Positions 26,921 to 35,726 of a stretch of DNA of 64,000 nucleotides are shown here, in pieces (the first letter of the stretch is position 1; each line of letters begins with the position of its first letter). Source of the DNA: an uncultured Actinomycetes bacterium (lineage in GTDB: Bacteria > Actinomycetota > Acidimicrobiia > Acidimicrobiales > RAAP-2); the NCBI GenBank assembly GCA_903875425.1, contig CAIQWC010000012.1:124001-188000 (forward strand). The letters are read 5' to 3'. Under the pieces are notes generated by a model. The model made no database searches, had not been told where the DNA came from, and saw only the letters and a list, made by a program, of their open reading frames with translations. The translations under genes and the position numbers were made by a program.

Positions 26921-28408
26921 CTATCTCTCTTCGCGTGCTCTCGTTGGGAGGATGGGCGCGTCTCGGCCGGTTCCTCCTCGAGTCGATGATTCTTCATGGT
27001 ACTCAGCTTCGACGTTGACCTTCCAAATATCATGCCGTGCGCCCAAAATATTCTCGACCGTCAGCATGGCGGTATACATGGAGTGATCTTGGTTGTTGTA
27101 CTTGTGCATGCCATTTCTTCCAACGGGATGCAGGTTAGGGGCGGCACCGTCGAGGTAGCCAACGATACGAGAAACATTCTCTGCGTATTGAGCGTCGTAG
27201 TAGGGATAGGCCTTAGGAACCCTGACGACGAAGCCTCGCTCCACGTCATCTGGCTTTACTAAGCCAAGAATCTCTAACTCGCGAGTTCCGCGGGCGATGA
27301 GGTCCTCGTCGGATGTGTTCCATAATTCATCGCCTTCAAAAACGAAAAACTCGAGACCAAGGCACGTTCGACCTTCCTTGACCATAAAGGGAGACCAGCT
27401 CCCATAATTCTGGATTCTCCCCACCGCAACGTCTTCACTGTGAATATAAATCCAGTTATCAGGAAAACCACACGAGGCGGGAACCACGAGTGCCACCGTA
27501 AGAAAATCCCGATAGCTAAGGTCGGCGCCAGCGTGCACGACGTCCGGCGAGGGCTGAGGATCGAGCATGCCGACGAGCTCGCGCATGGGATTCGTCGTGA
27601 TGATGTGACTGGCCAAGATCGTCTCGCTTCGCCCATCTTGATAGGAGACCGTTACCGAATGGGCCAATCCCTTATCTAGCGAGATACCAGTTACCGCGGC
27701 GCCCATGACTACCGTGCCACCACCTTTGATCACGAGTTCGGCGCAACGCTCCCACATCATTCCTGGTCCGTACTTGGGATACTCAAACTCCTCGATCAAG
27801 CTGGTGATGTCTTTTTGATTACGCCGAGGCGTCAGAGAGTTCACAATGGCCTTGCCGAGGTTGAGTCCCTTGACTCGTTGGGCGGCCCAATCTGCTGGCA
27901 TGTCTCGAACGGGGACGCCCCAGACCTTCTCGGTATAGGTCTTAAAAAATTTTCTATAGAGCCTCCAGCCAAAGCGAGAGACGAGCCATCCTTCGTAATT
28001 ACTTTGATCCTTCGGCGGGCGAATTTGAGCCCAGGCATAACTCAAGACGCACAGAGCAGCCTCCACAAGGCCCATATTTTTGAGTGCGTTCGAGGCCTTT
28101 AAGGGATAGTCATAGTACTTACCGTCATAGAAGATGCGGCTCATGCGAGGTCGCAGCAAGAAATCTTCAGGGGGCAATATCTCGTGCCAGAGTTGGTTGA
28201 CGGCTTCCACCTTGGTGAAGAATCGATGTCCGCCGATATCGAAACGCCATCCATCACGTTCTACGGTGCGCGAAATACCGCCGAGTTCTTGAGACGCTTC
28301 AAAGACCGTTACTGGAATGCCTTGCTTCGTGAGCTGATACGCAGCAGTCAATCCAGCGGGTCCGGCACCAATGACCACGACGGGTCCTGACAATGGTTCC
28401 TGGCTCAC
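26921..28408 (-). CDS. FAD-dependent amine-oxidase-like oxidoreductase
   Basis: Flavoprotein of the amine oxidase/protoporphyrinogen oxidase/UDP-galactopyranose mutase-like group (COG1232 type); the substrate is not assignable. The dinucleotide motif VVVIGAGPAGLTAAYQL sits at the N-terminus and is followed by the GG pair (ELGGISRTVE) and the FDIGGHRFF block. I start at GTG 28408 (495 aa), just after the rpsA terminator; the longer frame starts with TTG inside that hairpin region. In mycobacteria rpsA is followed directly by coaE, so this gene is an insertion into a conserved neighbourhood. The C-terminus ends in a charged tail (TRAREER). Confidence 0.75.
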   Translation of the reverse strand: MSQEPLSGPVVVIGAGPAGLTAAYQLTKQGIPVTVFEASQELGGISRTVERDGWRFDIGGHRFFTKVEAVNQLWHEILPPEDFLLRPRMSRIFYDGKYYDYPLKASNALKNMGLVEAALCVLSYAWAQIRPPKDQSNYEGWLVSRFGWRLYRKFFKTYTEKVWGVPVRDMPADWAAQRVKGLNLGKAIVNSLTPRRNQKDITSLIEEFEYPKYGPGMMWERCAELVIKGGGTVVMGAAVTGISLDKGLAHSVTVSYQDGRSETILASHIITTNPMRELVGMLDPQPSPDVVHAGADLSYRDFLTVALVVPASCGFPDNWIYIHSEDVAVGRIQNYGSWSPFMVKEGRTCLGLEFFVFEGDELWNTSDEDLIARGTRELEILGLVKPDDVERGFVVRVPKAYPYYDAQYAENVSRIVGYLDGAAPNLHPVGRNGMHKYNNQDHSMYTAMLTVENILGARHDIWKVNVEAEYHEESSTRGGTGRDAPILPTRAREER

Positions 28409-28445
28409 GTACCTATCCCAATCATTACGCGTTCGAGATCGCAAC

Positions 28446-28485
28446 CACGTCGCGGAAACCTGAGAATTTCAGTTTCCGCGACGTG
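28446..28485 (-). terminator. Strong hairpin terminator after rpsA
   Basis: A 13-bp perfect stem (CACGTCGCGGAAA with TTTCCGCGACGTG), one bulged C, four more pairs and a 5-base loop. It starts 13 bases after the rpsA stop. No U run follows, as is common in actinobacteria. It separates rpsA from the FAD enzyme gene. Confidence 0.75.
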
Positions 28486-28498
28486 AGTGCGGTTCGTT

Positions 28499-29914
28499 TT
28501 ATTCGACGCTTGGCGCTTCAGCGTCGACTACGTCGGACACCGATGCTGCAGCGGTCACGGTTTCAGCTGCGGCCTCAGCAGTCTGTGCATCTCCTGCTGG
28601 CTCAGCGATCTGAGAGGTCGCTGCAGCGACGTACTCTGCCCACGCTGCTTGGGACTCGGATTCGGGAGTAAAGGCAGCGTCGCCATAGTCGTAGCCGATG
28701 TAGTTACCCTCAGCGTCGTAGGCGTGCTCACCGAAGGCTTCGCGATACTCCTCAGACACTTCTCCACCGTCAGCAGCCTGCTTGATAGACAAGCTGATGC
28801 GTCGACGTTCGACGTCGAGTTCAATGATCTTGACCCACAACTCTTCGCCAGGGGTAACCACCTGCTCGGGCGCTTCGACGTGGTGGGCTGCCATTTCGGA
28901 GATGTGGACCAAGCCCTCGATGCCGTCACCAACTTGTACGAAGGCGCCAAAGGGCACGGTCTTGGTAATGCGCCCATAGACGAGTTGGCCTTCTTGGTGA
29001 GAGTCCGCAAACTCCTGCCACGGGTCTGATTGGGTGTTCTTCAAGGAAAGGCTGATTCGCTCCTTATCGAGGTCGACGTCCAACACTTCGACGTCGACTT
29101 CGTCGCCAACCGTTACAACCTGCGATGGGTGGTCAATGTGCTTCCATGACAGCTCGGAGACGTGAATGAGTCCGTCCATGCCGCCAAGGTCAACGAAAGC
29201 GCCGAAGTTGACCACGGAGGAGACCACACCACGACGGCGCTCGCCAGGCTTGAGATTGTTGAGGAAGTCGCCACGCTGTTCCTTTTGCGCTTCTTCGAGC
29301 CAAGCACGACGCGACAACACCACGTTGTTTCGGTTGCGGTCGAGCTCGATAATCTTGGCTTCGATAGTCTGACCGATGTAGGGCTGCAGTTCACGAACTC
29401 TCCGGAGCTCAACCAGTGAGGCGGGCAAAAAGCCTCGCAGGCCGATATCAACGATGAGGCCACCCTTGACGACTTCAATGACGGGACCCGTGACGACGCC
29501 ATCAGCGTTCTTGACTTGTTCGATATCTGTCCAAGCACGCTCGTATTGAGCCCGCTTCTTCGACAGAATGAGTCGACCTTCTTTATCTTCCTTTTGCAAG
29601 ACGAGTGCTTCAATCCGCTCACCGATCGAGACGATCTCATTAGGGTCAACATCGTTTCGGATCGAAAGCTCTCGAACTGGGATGACACCTTCAGACTTGT
29701 AACCGATATCGAGTAGCACTTCGTCATGATCAATCTTGACCACTGATCCTGCTACCAAATCGCCATCCTCGAAGGCGACAATGGATCCGACCATGGCTGA
29801 TTCGAGCTCGGATTCGGGGAGATCGTCGGCCACGATCTGGCGAGGGATGTAGTTTCCTTCGTTATCGAAGGTGCCCATGGCTTCGGGCGAGAGCGTGGTT
29901 GCTACTTCGTGCAT
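28499..29914 (-). CDS. rpsA: 30S ribosomal protein S1
   Basis: mRNA-binding ribosomal protein. Four S1 repeats are visible: GSIVAFEDGDLVAG onward, VTGPVIEVVKGGLIVDIG, GVVSSVVNFGAFVDLGG and GRITKTVPFGAFVQVGDG. It is acidic with an Ala/Glu-rich tail. I start at ATG 29914 because GGAAG lies eight bases upstream; the GTG at 29923 would overlap that Shine-Dalgarno. This gives 471 aa, as in other actinobacteria. The leader holds an inverted repeat (29937-29978). Confidence 0.95.
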   Translation of the reverse strand: MHEVATTLSPEAMGTFDNEGNYIPRQIVADDLPESELESAMVGSIVAFEDGDLVAGSVVKIDHDEVLLDIGYKSEGVIPVRELSIRNDVDPNEIVSIGERIEALVLQKEDKEGRLILSKKRAQYERAWTDIEQVKNADGVVTGPVIEVVKGGLIVDIGLRGFLPASLVELRRVRELQPYIGQTIEAKIIELDRNRNNVVLSRRAWLEEAQKEQRGDFLNNLKPGERRRGVVSSVVNFGAFVDLGGMDGLIHVSELSWKHIDHPSQVVTVGDEVDVEVLDVDLDKERISLSLKNTQSDPWQEFADSHQEGQLVYGRITKTVPFGAFVQVGDGIEGLVHISEMAAHHVEAPEQVVTPGEELWVKIIELDVERRRISLSIKQAADGGEVSEEYREAFGEHAYDAEGNYIGYDYGDAAFTPESESQAAWAEYVAAATSQIAEPAGDAQTAEAAAETVTAAASVSDVVDAEAPSVE

Positions 29915-29936
29915 TGCATTCACTTCCAGGGTGATC

Positions 29937-29978
29937 GCGCTGAGATCTGCTCGTCGAATAGGACCCCATTGTCAGCGC
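29937..29978 (-). promoter_or_regulatory. Inverted repeat in rpsA leader
   Basis: Perfect 7-base arms, GCGCTGA and TCAGCGC, enclosing 28 bases, between the polA stop and the rpsA Shine-Dalgarno. It could be an S1 autoregulatory structure; no pairing with the Shine-Dalgarno itself was found. Confidence 0.3.
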
Positions 29979-30003
29979 CAACAGGGACTGATAAGGCTAG
30001 CAC

Positions 30004-32688
30004 TTAGCCTTTAGCGCCCCCCCACGACGCTCCCCAGCCTAAAGAAACCGCCAAGGGAACGCTCAAGTGGCCTGCGGTCTCAAGCGCTTCTCTCGTGATG
30101 GCCTCAACGTCGGCCTGTTCCGCCTTAGGCGCCTCAACGATGACTTCGTCATGAACCTGAAGCACCAGCCGAGCCTCCAGGGAGGCTTCGGCCAAGGCGT
30201 GATCCAAGCGTACGAGGGCGACTTTGAACACATCAGCGGCTAATCCTTGAATACCCGCGTTCATGGCCTGGCGCTCTGCCGCCATACGGACGTTGCGATT
30301 ATCGCTATAGAGCTCTGGGAGTGGTCGAATACGCCCCAACTCGGTCTTGGTGTAGCCAAGTCGCTTGGCGTCGGCGATACAGACATCCATGAAGGCCCGC
30401 AAGCCTGGAAAGGCTCCGAAGTAGCGATCCATAATGTCCTTGGCTTCTCCAACCTCGATGCCCAGACGCTGCGCGAGGCCGTAGGCCTCCATGCCATAGG
30501 CCAGGCCGTATGAAACGGTTTTAGCCCGCTCTCGCTGCTCGTGGCTCACCGCCTTTGTTTCGATGCCGTAGACCGAGGCAGCGATGGAGCGGTGCACGTC
30601 CTCGCCTGACGCGAAGGCGCCAAGGAGACCCGGGTCCTCTGAAAGGTGCGCGATGATTCGAAGTTCCACCTGGTCGTAGTCGGCGACGAGGAGGGCCCAT
30701 CCCTTCGGAGCGACGAAGGCTTCACGGAATCGTCTACCTTCGGCGGAACGAACAGGAATGTTGTGCAGGTTGGGACTCTCGGAACTCAGCCGGCCTGTCC
30801 TCGCCACGGTTTGGCGGAAGGTGGCATGGATACGCCCGTCGCTCGCTACCTCTGCGAGGAGCGACTCGCCGTAGGTAGAACGTAATTTTTCTAGTTCGCG
30901 ATACTCCAGGAGTACGTCCACGATGGGATGGACACCCCGCAAGGCTTCAAGGGTAGCGGCGTCAGTTGAAAAACCGGTTTTCGTCTTTCGTCCCTTGGGT
31001 AGTCCTAGTTCTTCGTAGAGCACCTCTTGTAGTTGCTTCGTAGAGGAAACCTTGAAGGGATGCCCGGCAAGCGTTTGGACATTGTTCTCAAGAACCAATG
31101 CACGCTTGGTCAGATCATCGGCGATGGCTTGCAAAACCTTGCTATCGACGCAAATGCCTCGCGCCTCCATACGCGCCAAAACACGGACCAGCGGTAATTC
31201 AACGTCACCATAGAGACGCCCGAGATCAAGTTCAGTTACTTTCTCATCGAGGACGGAAAATAGGTCATCGGCGAGTAATGCCCGATCGGCCAAATCTTCA
31301 TCTGCTTGACCCATCGACAACAGATCACCTTGCTTGTGTGTCTGCGCGGCGACCTTTCGCTGAGGTAGGTAACGCTGAGCGAGGGCGTCGAGATCGTAGG
31401 TGCCGAGTGACGCGTCGACGAGGTAGGCCGCAACCGATAAATCCCCCGCTATTTCGGCTACCTCCAGGGAACGACTCAAGGCATCGCGAAGCAGGGGCTT
31501 CATATCATCCCCGCGCAATCGACCAGCGGTCGCAAACAGTGGCGTAAGAACCACATCGTCGACGTCCACCATGGCCACTTCATCACTGCCGGGTTCACAG
31601 ATGGCCAGGCAGCGACCGCCTCGATCAGCCACAAGCGTCAGCACACCACTTCGAGCGCGAATCCAATCTGATGCTGCCACACCACTCAGCGCTATTGGCG
31701 AGCGAAGCGGCATAGCTGCCTGCGATGGCGCCGGCGTTGTCTCGGTGACAGCAGCGTCGTCCGAATCGCCTTCGGGGCCGAAGGCGCCCTTGTCGAGCAT
31801 CTCTTCGAGGCGTTGCCATTGCCGGCGCATTTCGAGCTCTTCGAAAAGGGTGCGAAGGCTGTTTCGATTAAAGCCACCCATCTTGAGGAGCTCTTCATCA
31901 GCATCCACGGGAACGTCTCGCACCAAGGTCATAACGTCCAAGTTGGTTCTCGCTAGCTGCTCGTAGGCAGTCATGTTTTCACGTAGCTTTGGCGTCATCT
32001 CGTGGAGATGTTCAAAGATCCCATCTAGGTCGCCATATTGGTTCAGAAGTTTGGCCGCGGTCTTTTCTCCAACTCCAGGGACCCCAGGCAGATTGTCGGA
32101 CGGATCTCCGCGCATGGCAGCCAACATCGCGTAGCGCTTAGGTTCAACGCCCGTACGCTCAACGATGCCTGCCTCGTCATAGAGCACGTAGTCAGAGACC
32201 CCCTTGCGGTTGTAAAGAACGCGTACGTGGGGATCCTCCACCAACTGAAAACAGTCCCGGTCGCCGGTGACCACCACGACGTCACCCTTGCGGTCCCGAT
32301 GACGAGTCGCCAAGGTGGCCATGACATCGTCAGCCTCAAACGACGCGAGGGAGATGACCGGTATTCCAAGACGGCCCAACAAGTCTCGGATGAGATCAAA
32401 CTGCGGAATCAGATCTTCCGGCGTTTCGCCACGACCGCCTTTGTAATCATCTACCAGGGCATCGCGAAACGTGCCGCCAGGCAGGTCAAAGGCCACGGCG
32501 AGGTGACTGGGCTTGTGGTCTCGGACGATACTGAGAACCATAGAAACGAAACCATGGACCGCGTTGGTCACAAGGCCGGACTCTGTGGCGAGCTCCGGGG
32601 GTAGCGCGTAGTAGGCGCGAAACGCCAGTGACATCCCGTCAAGCAAGAACAGGGCCCCTTGATCCGAGGACTCCTTAGGCGCAGCCAT
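30004..32688 (-). CDS. polA: DNA polymerase I
   Basis: Repair and Okazaki-fragment polymerase, 894 aa. The N-terminal 5'-3' exonuclease (1-300) is intact (LLDGMSLAFRAYYALP, VTGDRDCFQLV). The middle 3'-5' exonuclease domain lacks the D-x-E and other metal ligands and should be inactive. Polymerase motif A is VADYDQVELRI, motif B is RERAKTVSYGLAYG and motif C is LQVHDEVIVE. The residue equivalent to E. coli Phe762 is Tyr (KTVSYG), as in mycobacterial Pol I. It lies three bases after the ANTAR regulator stop. Confidence 0.97.
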   Translation of the reverse strand: MAAPKESSDQGALFLLDGMSLAFRAYYALPPELATESGLVTNAVHGFVSMVLSIVRDHKPSHLAVAFDLPGGTFRDALVDDYKGGRGETPEDLIPQFDLIRDLLGRLGIPVISLASFEADDVMATLATRHRDRKGDVVVVTGDRDCFQLVEDPHVRVLYNRKGVSDYVLYDEAGIVERTGVEPKRYAMLAAMRGDPSDNLPGVPGVGEKTAAKLLNQYGDLDGIFEHLHEMTPKLRENMTAYEQLARTNLDVMTLVRDVPVDADEELLKMGGFNRNSLRTLFEELEMRRQWQRLEEMLDKGAFGPEGDSDDAAVTETTPAPSQAAMPLRSPIALSGVAASDWIRARSGVLTLVADRGGRCLAICEPGSDEVAMVDVDDVVLTPLFATAGRLRGDDMKPLLRDALSRSLEVAEIAGDLSVAAYLVDASLGTYDLDALAQRYLPQRKVAAQTHKQGDLLSMGQADEDLADRALLADDLFSVLDEKVTELDLGRLYGDVELPLVRVLARMEARGICVDSKVLQAIADDLTKRALVLENNVQTLAGHPFKVSSTKQLQEVLYEELGLPKGRKTKTGFSTDAATLEALRGVHPIVDVLLEYRELEKLRSTYGESLLAEVASDGRIHATFRQTVARTGRLSSESPNLHNIPVRSAEGRRFREAFVAPKGWALLVADYDQVELRIIAHLSEDPGLLGAFASGEDVHRSIAASVYGIETKAVSHEQRERAKTVSYGLAYGMEAYGLAQRLGIEVGEAKDIMDRYFGAFPGLRAFMDVCIADAKRLGYTKTELGRIRPLPELYSDNRNVRMAAERQAMNAGIQGLAADVFKVALVRLDHALAEASLEARLVLQVHDEVIVEAPKAEQADVEAITREALETAGHLSVPLAVSLGWGASWGGAKG

Positions 32689-32691
32689 GGC

Positions 32692-33285
32692 TTAGGTCGT
32701 CAACTCTCCCGAGAGCACCTGCTCAGCGACCACGCGCATGCGTAGACGCTCACGCATTGCGGTTTTTTGGATGAAATCGAAAGCATCTTGCTCGCTGAGG
32801 CCTCCCCGCATGAGAAGGGTTTTGGCATCTTCAACGACTTGACGTGTTTGAATCTTGTCCTCAGCGGCCCCGGAGGCTTCGGGAGCCACCATGTCATTGG
32901 CGAAGGCCTGCTCTTGGTGCGCTCGGAACAGCACGTTTTCGATCGCGGGGATCAGTTCTTCGCGCTGAAACGGTTTCACAAGGTAGGCGGAGACTCGGGC
33001 ATCTCTGGCTGATTGGATGAGGTCGCGTTGCGAGAAGGCCGTCAGGAGCAAAACAGGGGTTCCGATTTCCTCCGCAATCTGTGAGGCCGCCATGACACCA
33101 TCAACACCTGGCATCTTGATGTCCAGTATCGCCAGATCTGGTTCCAAGGACCGAACAAGTTCGACGGCGTCATCGCCGCGTGAGGCTTCACCCACTACGT
33201 CGAAGCCAGATTCAATGAGAATCTCTTTGAGATCGAGTCGAATAATTGATTCGTCATCGGCAATGACGACACGCCGGCCGCTCAT
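32692..33285 (-). CDS. pdtaR: ANTAR-domain response regulator (PdtaR-like)
   Basis: Two-domain antiterminator, 197 aa. The receiver domain (1-120) has Asp10, Asp11, phospho-acceptor Asp55 (ILDIKMPGVDG), Thr82 and Lys104 (LVKPF). An ANTAR RNA-binding domain covers about 135-190 (VEDAKTLLMRGGLSEQDAFD). It resembles M. tuberculosis PdtaR, also located beside polA. The partner kinase is not in the window. The ATG overlaps the upstream coiled-coil gene stop (ATGA). Targets would be paired hairpins in mRNA leaders. Confidence 0.92.
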   Translation of the reverse strand: MSGRRVVIADDESIIRLDLKEILIESGFDVVGEASRGDDAVELVRSLEPDLAILDIKMPGVDGVMAASQIAEEIGTPVLLLTAFSQRDLIQSARDARVSAYLVKPFQREELIPAIENVLFRAHQEQAFANDMVAPEASGAAEDKIQTRQVVEDAKTLLMRGGLSEQDAFDFIQKTAMRERLRMRVVAEQVLSGELTT

Positions 33286-33575
33286 GCGTACTCCTCCACT
33301 ACTTGACGCAACAGGGCATCGCGCTCAGCTTCTGATTCGAGCAGTTGCTCGAGCGCATCCCTACGAGCGCGATGGGCAAGTTCAGCGTGACGGAACGCTT
33401 CGTTGTGTTCTTTAACAGCGAGGGGTGTCTCAGAAGAAATCGCACGCACGTGTAGATCTTCAACCTCGCTGTCAAGGAACAGAATTTGCTCGTCGAGCAC
33501 CGATATCTCGGTACGCAACGTCGTGACGCGTTCTTGTATTGAGGTGATCTTTCGCCGCAAAGCTGCCTGTCGCAT
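33282..33575 (-). CDS. Small coiled-coil protein, function unknown
   Basis: A 97-aa, highly charged helical protein (LRRKITSIQERVTTLRTEIS, then EQLLESEAERDALLRQVVEE). No signal peptide or membrane segment. I start at ATG 33575; a TAGACT hexamer lies ten bases upstream, which would give a 3-base leader, while the longer frame starts with TTG 33617. Its stop overlaps the ANTAR regulator start (ATGA), so the two are cotranslated and may act together. I do not recognise the family. Confidence 0.65.
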   Translation of the reverse strand: MRQAALRRKITSIQERVTTLRTEISVLDEQILFLDSEVEDLHVRAISSETPLAVKEHNEAFRHAELAHRARRDALEQLLESEAERDALLRQVVEEYA

Positions 33576-33613
33576 AGGACGTTCTAGTCTAGGCAGGCGG
33601 GTGAACACCCGTA

Positions 33614-34762
33614 TCAACCGGGGGAAAACACAGCAATCGGCGTTAGTTGCGCCTCATCTGGCCACGGTCCGACACCGAGATGGGACCAAAGCAAGGGTTC
33701 TCCCGACGCCGAGGGTGTGAGGGCGCAGGGATCTTGCTCGAGGTAGGTATCGGCTGGTGCGGTGTCAGAGACCATGTCCACACTGGGAAGTCCCGCCAGA
33801 GCTTGAATGAGGCTTCGGCCTAGTCCCGACTCAAACATTCCCCCAATGAAACAAGAAAGGTGACCCGCGTTGGCCTGCTCTATCGCCGCCACTGCGCCCC
33901 GAACACCACCGAAACGAACCGGCTTGATACACACAGCGTTGGCCGCACCGTAGCGCGCCACGTCGGTGATTGTTCGTAGCGAAGCCACCGTCTCATCAAG
34001 GCATAGGGGGATGGAAATCAGCGAGTGCAGTTGTGCCATAGCTGCGAGGTCAGCGCCGATGAGGGGCTGCTCGAGACAAGCGATGTCAAGAGCCTCAAGC
34101 GAGCGAAGTATCTCGATCGATGAACCAGAGAGATCGAAGGAACCATTGGCGTCGAGTTGCACAGCAATTTGGTCACCCGCCATGTTTCTCAAGGCTGCGC
34201 CCGAAGCAAAGGCACGTTCCGGATCAATTTTTGCCCGCAGTCGCTGAGCTCCGGCCTCAAGAGCACGATAGGCGGCGACCTCAAGCTCAGCGATTGAAGC
34301 TCCTCCAATTGTCGCTCCACGGCGCACTGATGCATGCTCAACACCCAACCACGAAGCCAGGTTCATCGAGGAACATCGCAACTCGGCGTCTAAGAGTGCC
34401 ATCTCAATCAATGAAGCGGCAGCGTTCCCGATACGGGATCCACCTAAGAGCGGACCGACCAAGTAACTCGCCAACGCACCACCGCCTCTGGCTTTGGAAG
34501 CCTCGAGGAGACGAGGAATCGCGGTAGCGATGAGGTAGCTCACGGTCTCGTTGGTGCTTGGATCTCCCCATGATGGTTGTTCGACGGTGGCGAGTTCTCC
34601 GAAACCACGGCCGTGTTGTGTCTCGACGGAGCAGTAGACAATGCGCCGTTGTGCGTGGGTGCCCTGAGCGGAAACCACAGGCGTCCTCAGGCTGGAATGA
34701 GCCTCATAGAGAGTGATATTTAGGGGCGCGCCCGCGTCCTCGAGGGATCTTGCTACGATCAC
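33614..34762 (-). CDS. menC: o-Succinylbenzoate synthase
   Basis: Enolase-superfamily dehydratase of menaquinone synthesis. It is 382 aa. The barrel carries the Lys dyad as RAKIDP (first Lys replaced by Arg), metal ligands in QLDANGSF, ACLEQPL and CLDETVAS, and the base Lys in CIKPVRFGG. A dipeptide epimerase of the same superfamily is a less likely alternative. The start is poorly defined: the only suitable codon is GTG 34762, seven bases from the divergent tRNA-Leu gene and next to its -10, and no Shine-Dalgarno is seen. menF and menG are at 53-55 kb. Confidence 0.8.
   Translation of the reverse strand: MIVARSLEDAGAPLNITLYEAHSSLRTPVVSAQGTHAQRRIVYCSVETQHGRGFGELATVEQPSWGDPSTNETVSYLIATAIPRLLEASKARGGGALASYLVGPLLGGSRIGNAAASLIEMALLDAELRCSSMNLASWLGVEHASVRRGATIGGASIAELEVAAYRALEAGAQRLRAKIDPERAFASGAALRNMAGDQIAVQLDANGSFDLSGSSIEILRSLEALDIACLEQPLIGADLAAMAQLHSLISIPLCLDETVASLRTITDVARYGAANAVCIKPVRFGGVRGAVAAIEQANAGHLSCFIGGMFESGLGRSLIQALAGLPSVDMVSDTAPADTYLEQDPCALTPSASGEPLLWSHLGVGPWPDEAQLTPIAVFSPG
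34754..34759 (+). promoter_or_regulatory. -10 hexamer of tRNA-Leu(CAA)
   Basis: TACGAT, nine bases before the tRNA 5' end. It lies immediately beside the proposed menC GTG on the other strand. Confidence 0.6.
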
Positions 34763-34768
34763 AGCCGC

Positions 34769-34855
34769 GCCCGGATGGCGGAATCGGCAGACGCGGAGGA
34801 CTCAAAATCCTTTGCCTTAATCGGCGTGTGGGTTCGAGTCCCACTCCGGGCACCA
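34769..34855 (+). tRNA. tRNA-Leu (anticodon CAA)
   Basis: An 87-base class II tRNA. The acceptor is GCCCGGA paired with TCCGGGC. The anticodon stem GAGGA/TCCTT holds loop CTCAAAA with anticodon CAA, reading UUG. It has a long variable arm, a GGTTCGAGTC T loop region and encoded CCA. An 8-bp hairpin follows two bases later. Confidence 0.97.
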
Positions 34856-34857
34856 TC

Positions 34858-34878
34858 GAGGATCATCTTGTGATCCTC
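34858..34878. terminator. Hairpin between tRNA-Leu and the convergent amidase gene
   Basis: Perfect arms GAGGATCA and TGATCCTC around a 5-base loop. It overlaps the amidase stop codon (34863-34865) and lacks a U run on both sides. It could terminate both transcripts. Confidence 0.5.
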
Positions 34879-35651
34879 CGGAGATCAAGTAGTGGCATTG
34901 CTGCGCGAGTTTCAGCGATCAGTTTCGTATCAAGGCTGGTCGCAACCGAGGATTCACCTTGGGCATCTGCGCCAACGATGATGCGGCCCATAGGATCGAT
35001 GATGCTGGAATGACCGCAGTAGCGAGGACTAGGTTGCCCAGCGGCGACGAGGTAGCAGCCGTTTTCGATGGCCCTGGCCTGTAGCAGCGTCAACCACTGA
35101 TCGATTTTTCGCGGTCCTTGTACCCATGCTGCTCCCAACGCAATCGTATCGACACCCGCAAGCGCAAGTGTGCGAGCGACCTCGGGAAAGCGAAGGTCAA
35201 AACAAGTCATGAGTCCAATGGTGTACCCGCCAATGCGCAGGACCGCATCAGCGAGATCTCCAGAATCTCCTGGAGCGATATTTGATGACTCATTGAAGCC
35301 GAAGGCGTCATAGAGGTGGATCTTTCGATAGCGAGCCTCGATTCCATTCGCTGAGACCACGACCGTGGTGTTGAAGGGTCGATCTGAGCCGTTGGTTTCA
35401 AACATCCCCGCACTGATACGAGTGTCGAAGGATTCGGCCAAGGCAACCAAGCGAGAGACGAAGGGGCCCTCGAGACTCTGGCTCTGGGGAACCATGGCTT
35501 CACCGTTGGATCCAAAACCGACCATTGCCGCCTCTGGGAAGACCACGAGGTCACACGATCTCCTCAGCGATTTCGCGAGCAGTGCTTCCATGCGTGACAA
35601 ATTGTCGTCCACATCACTCGAAGATAGGAACTGAATGGCGGTAATTTCCAT
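34863..35651 (-). CDS. Nitrilase-superfamily carbon-nitrogen hydrolase
   Basis: Amidase of the Nit/omega-amidase branch. It is 262 aa. The Glu-Lys-Cys triad is visible in VVFPEAAM, YRKIHLYDAFGF and GLMTCFDLRFPE. The family pattern suggests deaminated glutathione amidase or a related small amidase; the substrate is inferred only. The ATG 35651 lies seven bases after TAGCGT and lacks a Shine-Dalgarno, so a leaderless single-gene transcript is predicted. Confidence 0.85.
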   Translation of the reverse strand: MEITAIQFLSSSDVDDNLSRMEALLAKSLRRSCDLVVFPEAAMVGFGSNGEAMVPQSQSLEGPFVSRLVALAESFDTRISAGMFETNGSDRPFNTTVVVSANGIEARYRKIHLYDAFGFNESSNIAPGDSGDLADAVLRIGGYTIGLMTCFDLRFPEVARTLALAGVDTIALGAAWVQGPRKIDQWLTLLQARAIENGCYLVAAGQPSPRYCGHSSIIDPMGRIIVGADAQGESSVATSLDTKLIAETRAAMPLLDLRRITR

Positions 35652-35658
35652 GAAAGAA

Positions 35659-35664
35659 ACGCTA
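35659..35664 (-). promoter_or_regulatory. -10 hexamer of predicted leaderless amidase promoter
   Basis: TAGCGT on the minus strand, seven bases before ATG 35651. Confidence 0.5.
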
Positions 35665-35726
35665 GTGCCCCTTGGACCGTGGGCTCATGCCAAACTCGAG
35701 GTCACGAGAAAGAACAGGAGTATGCC

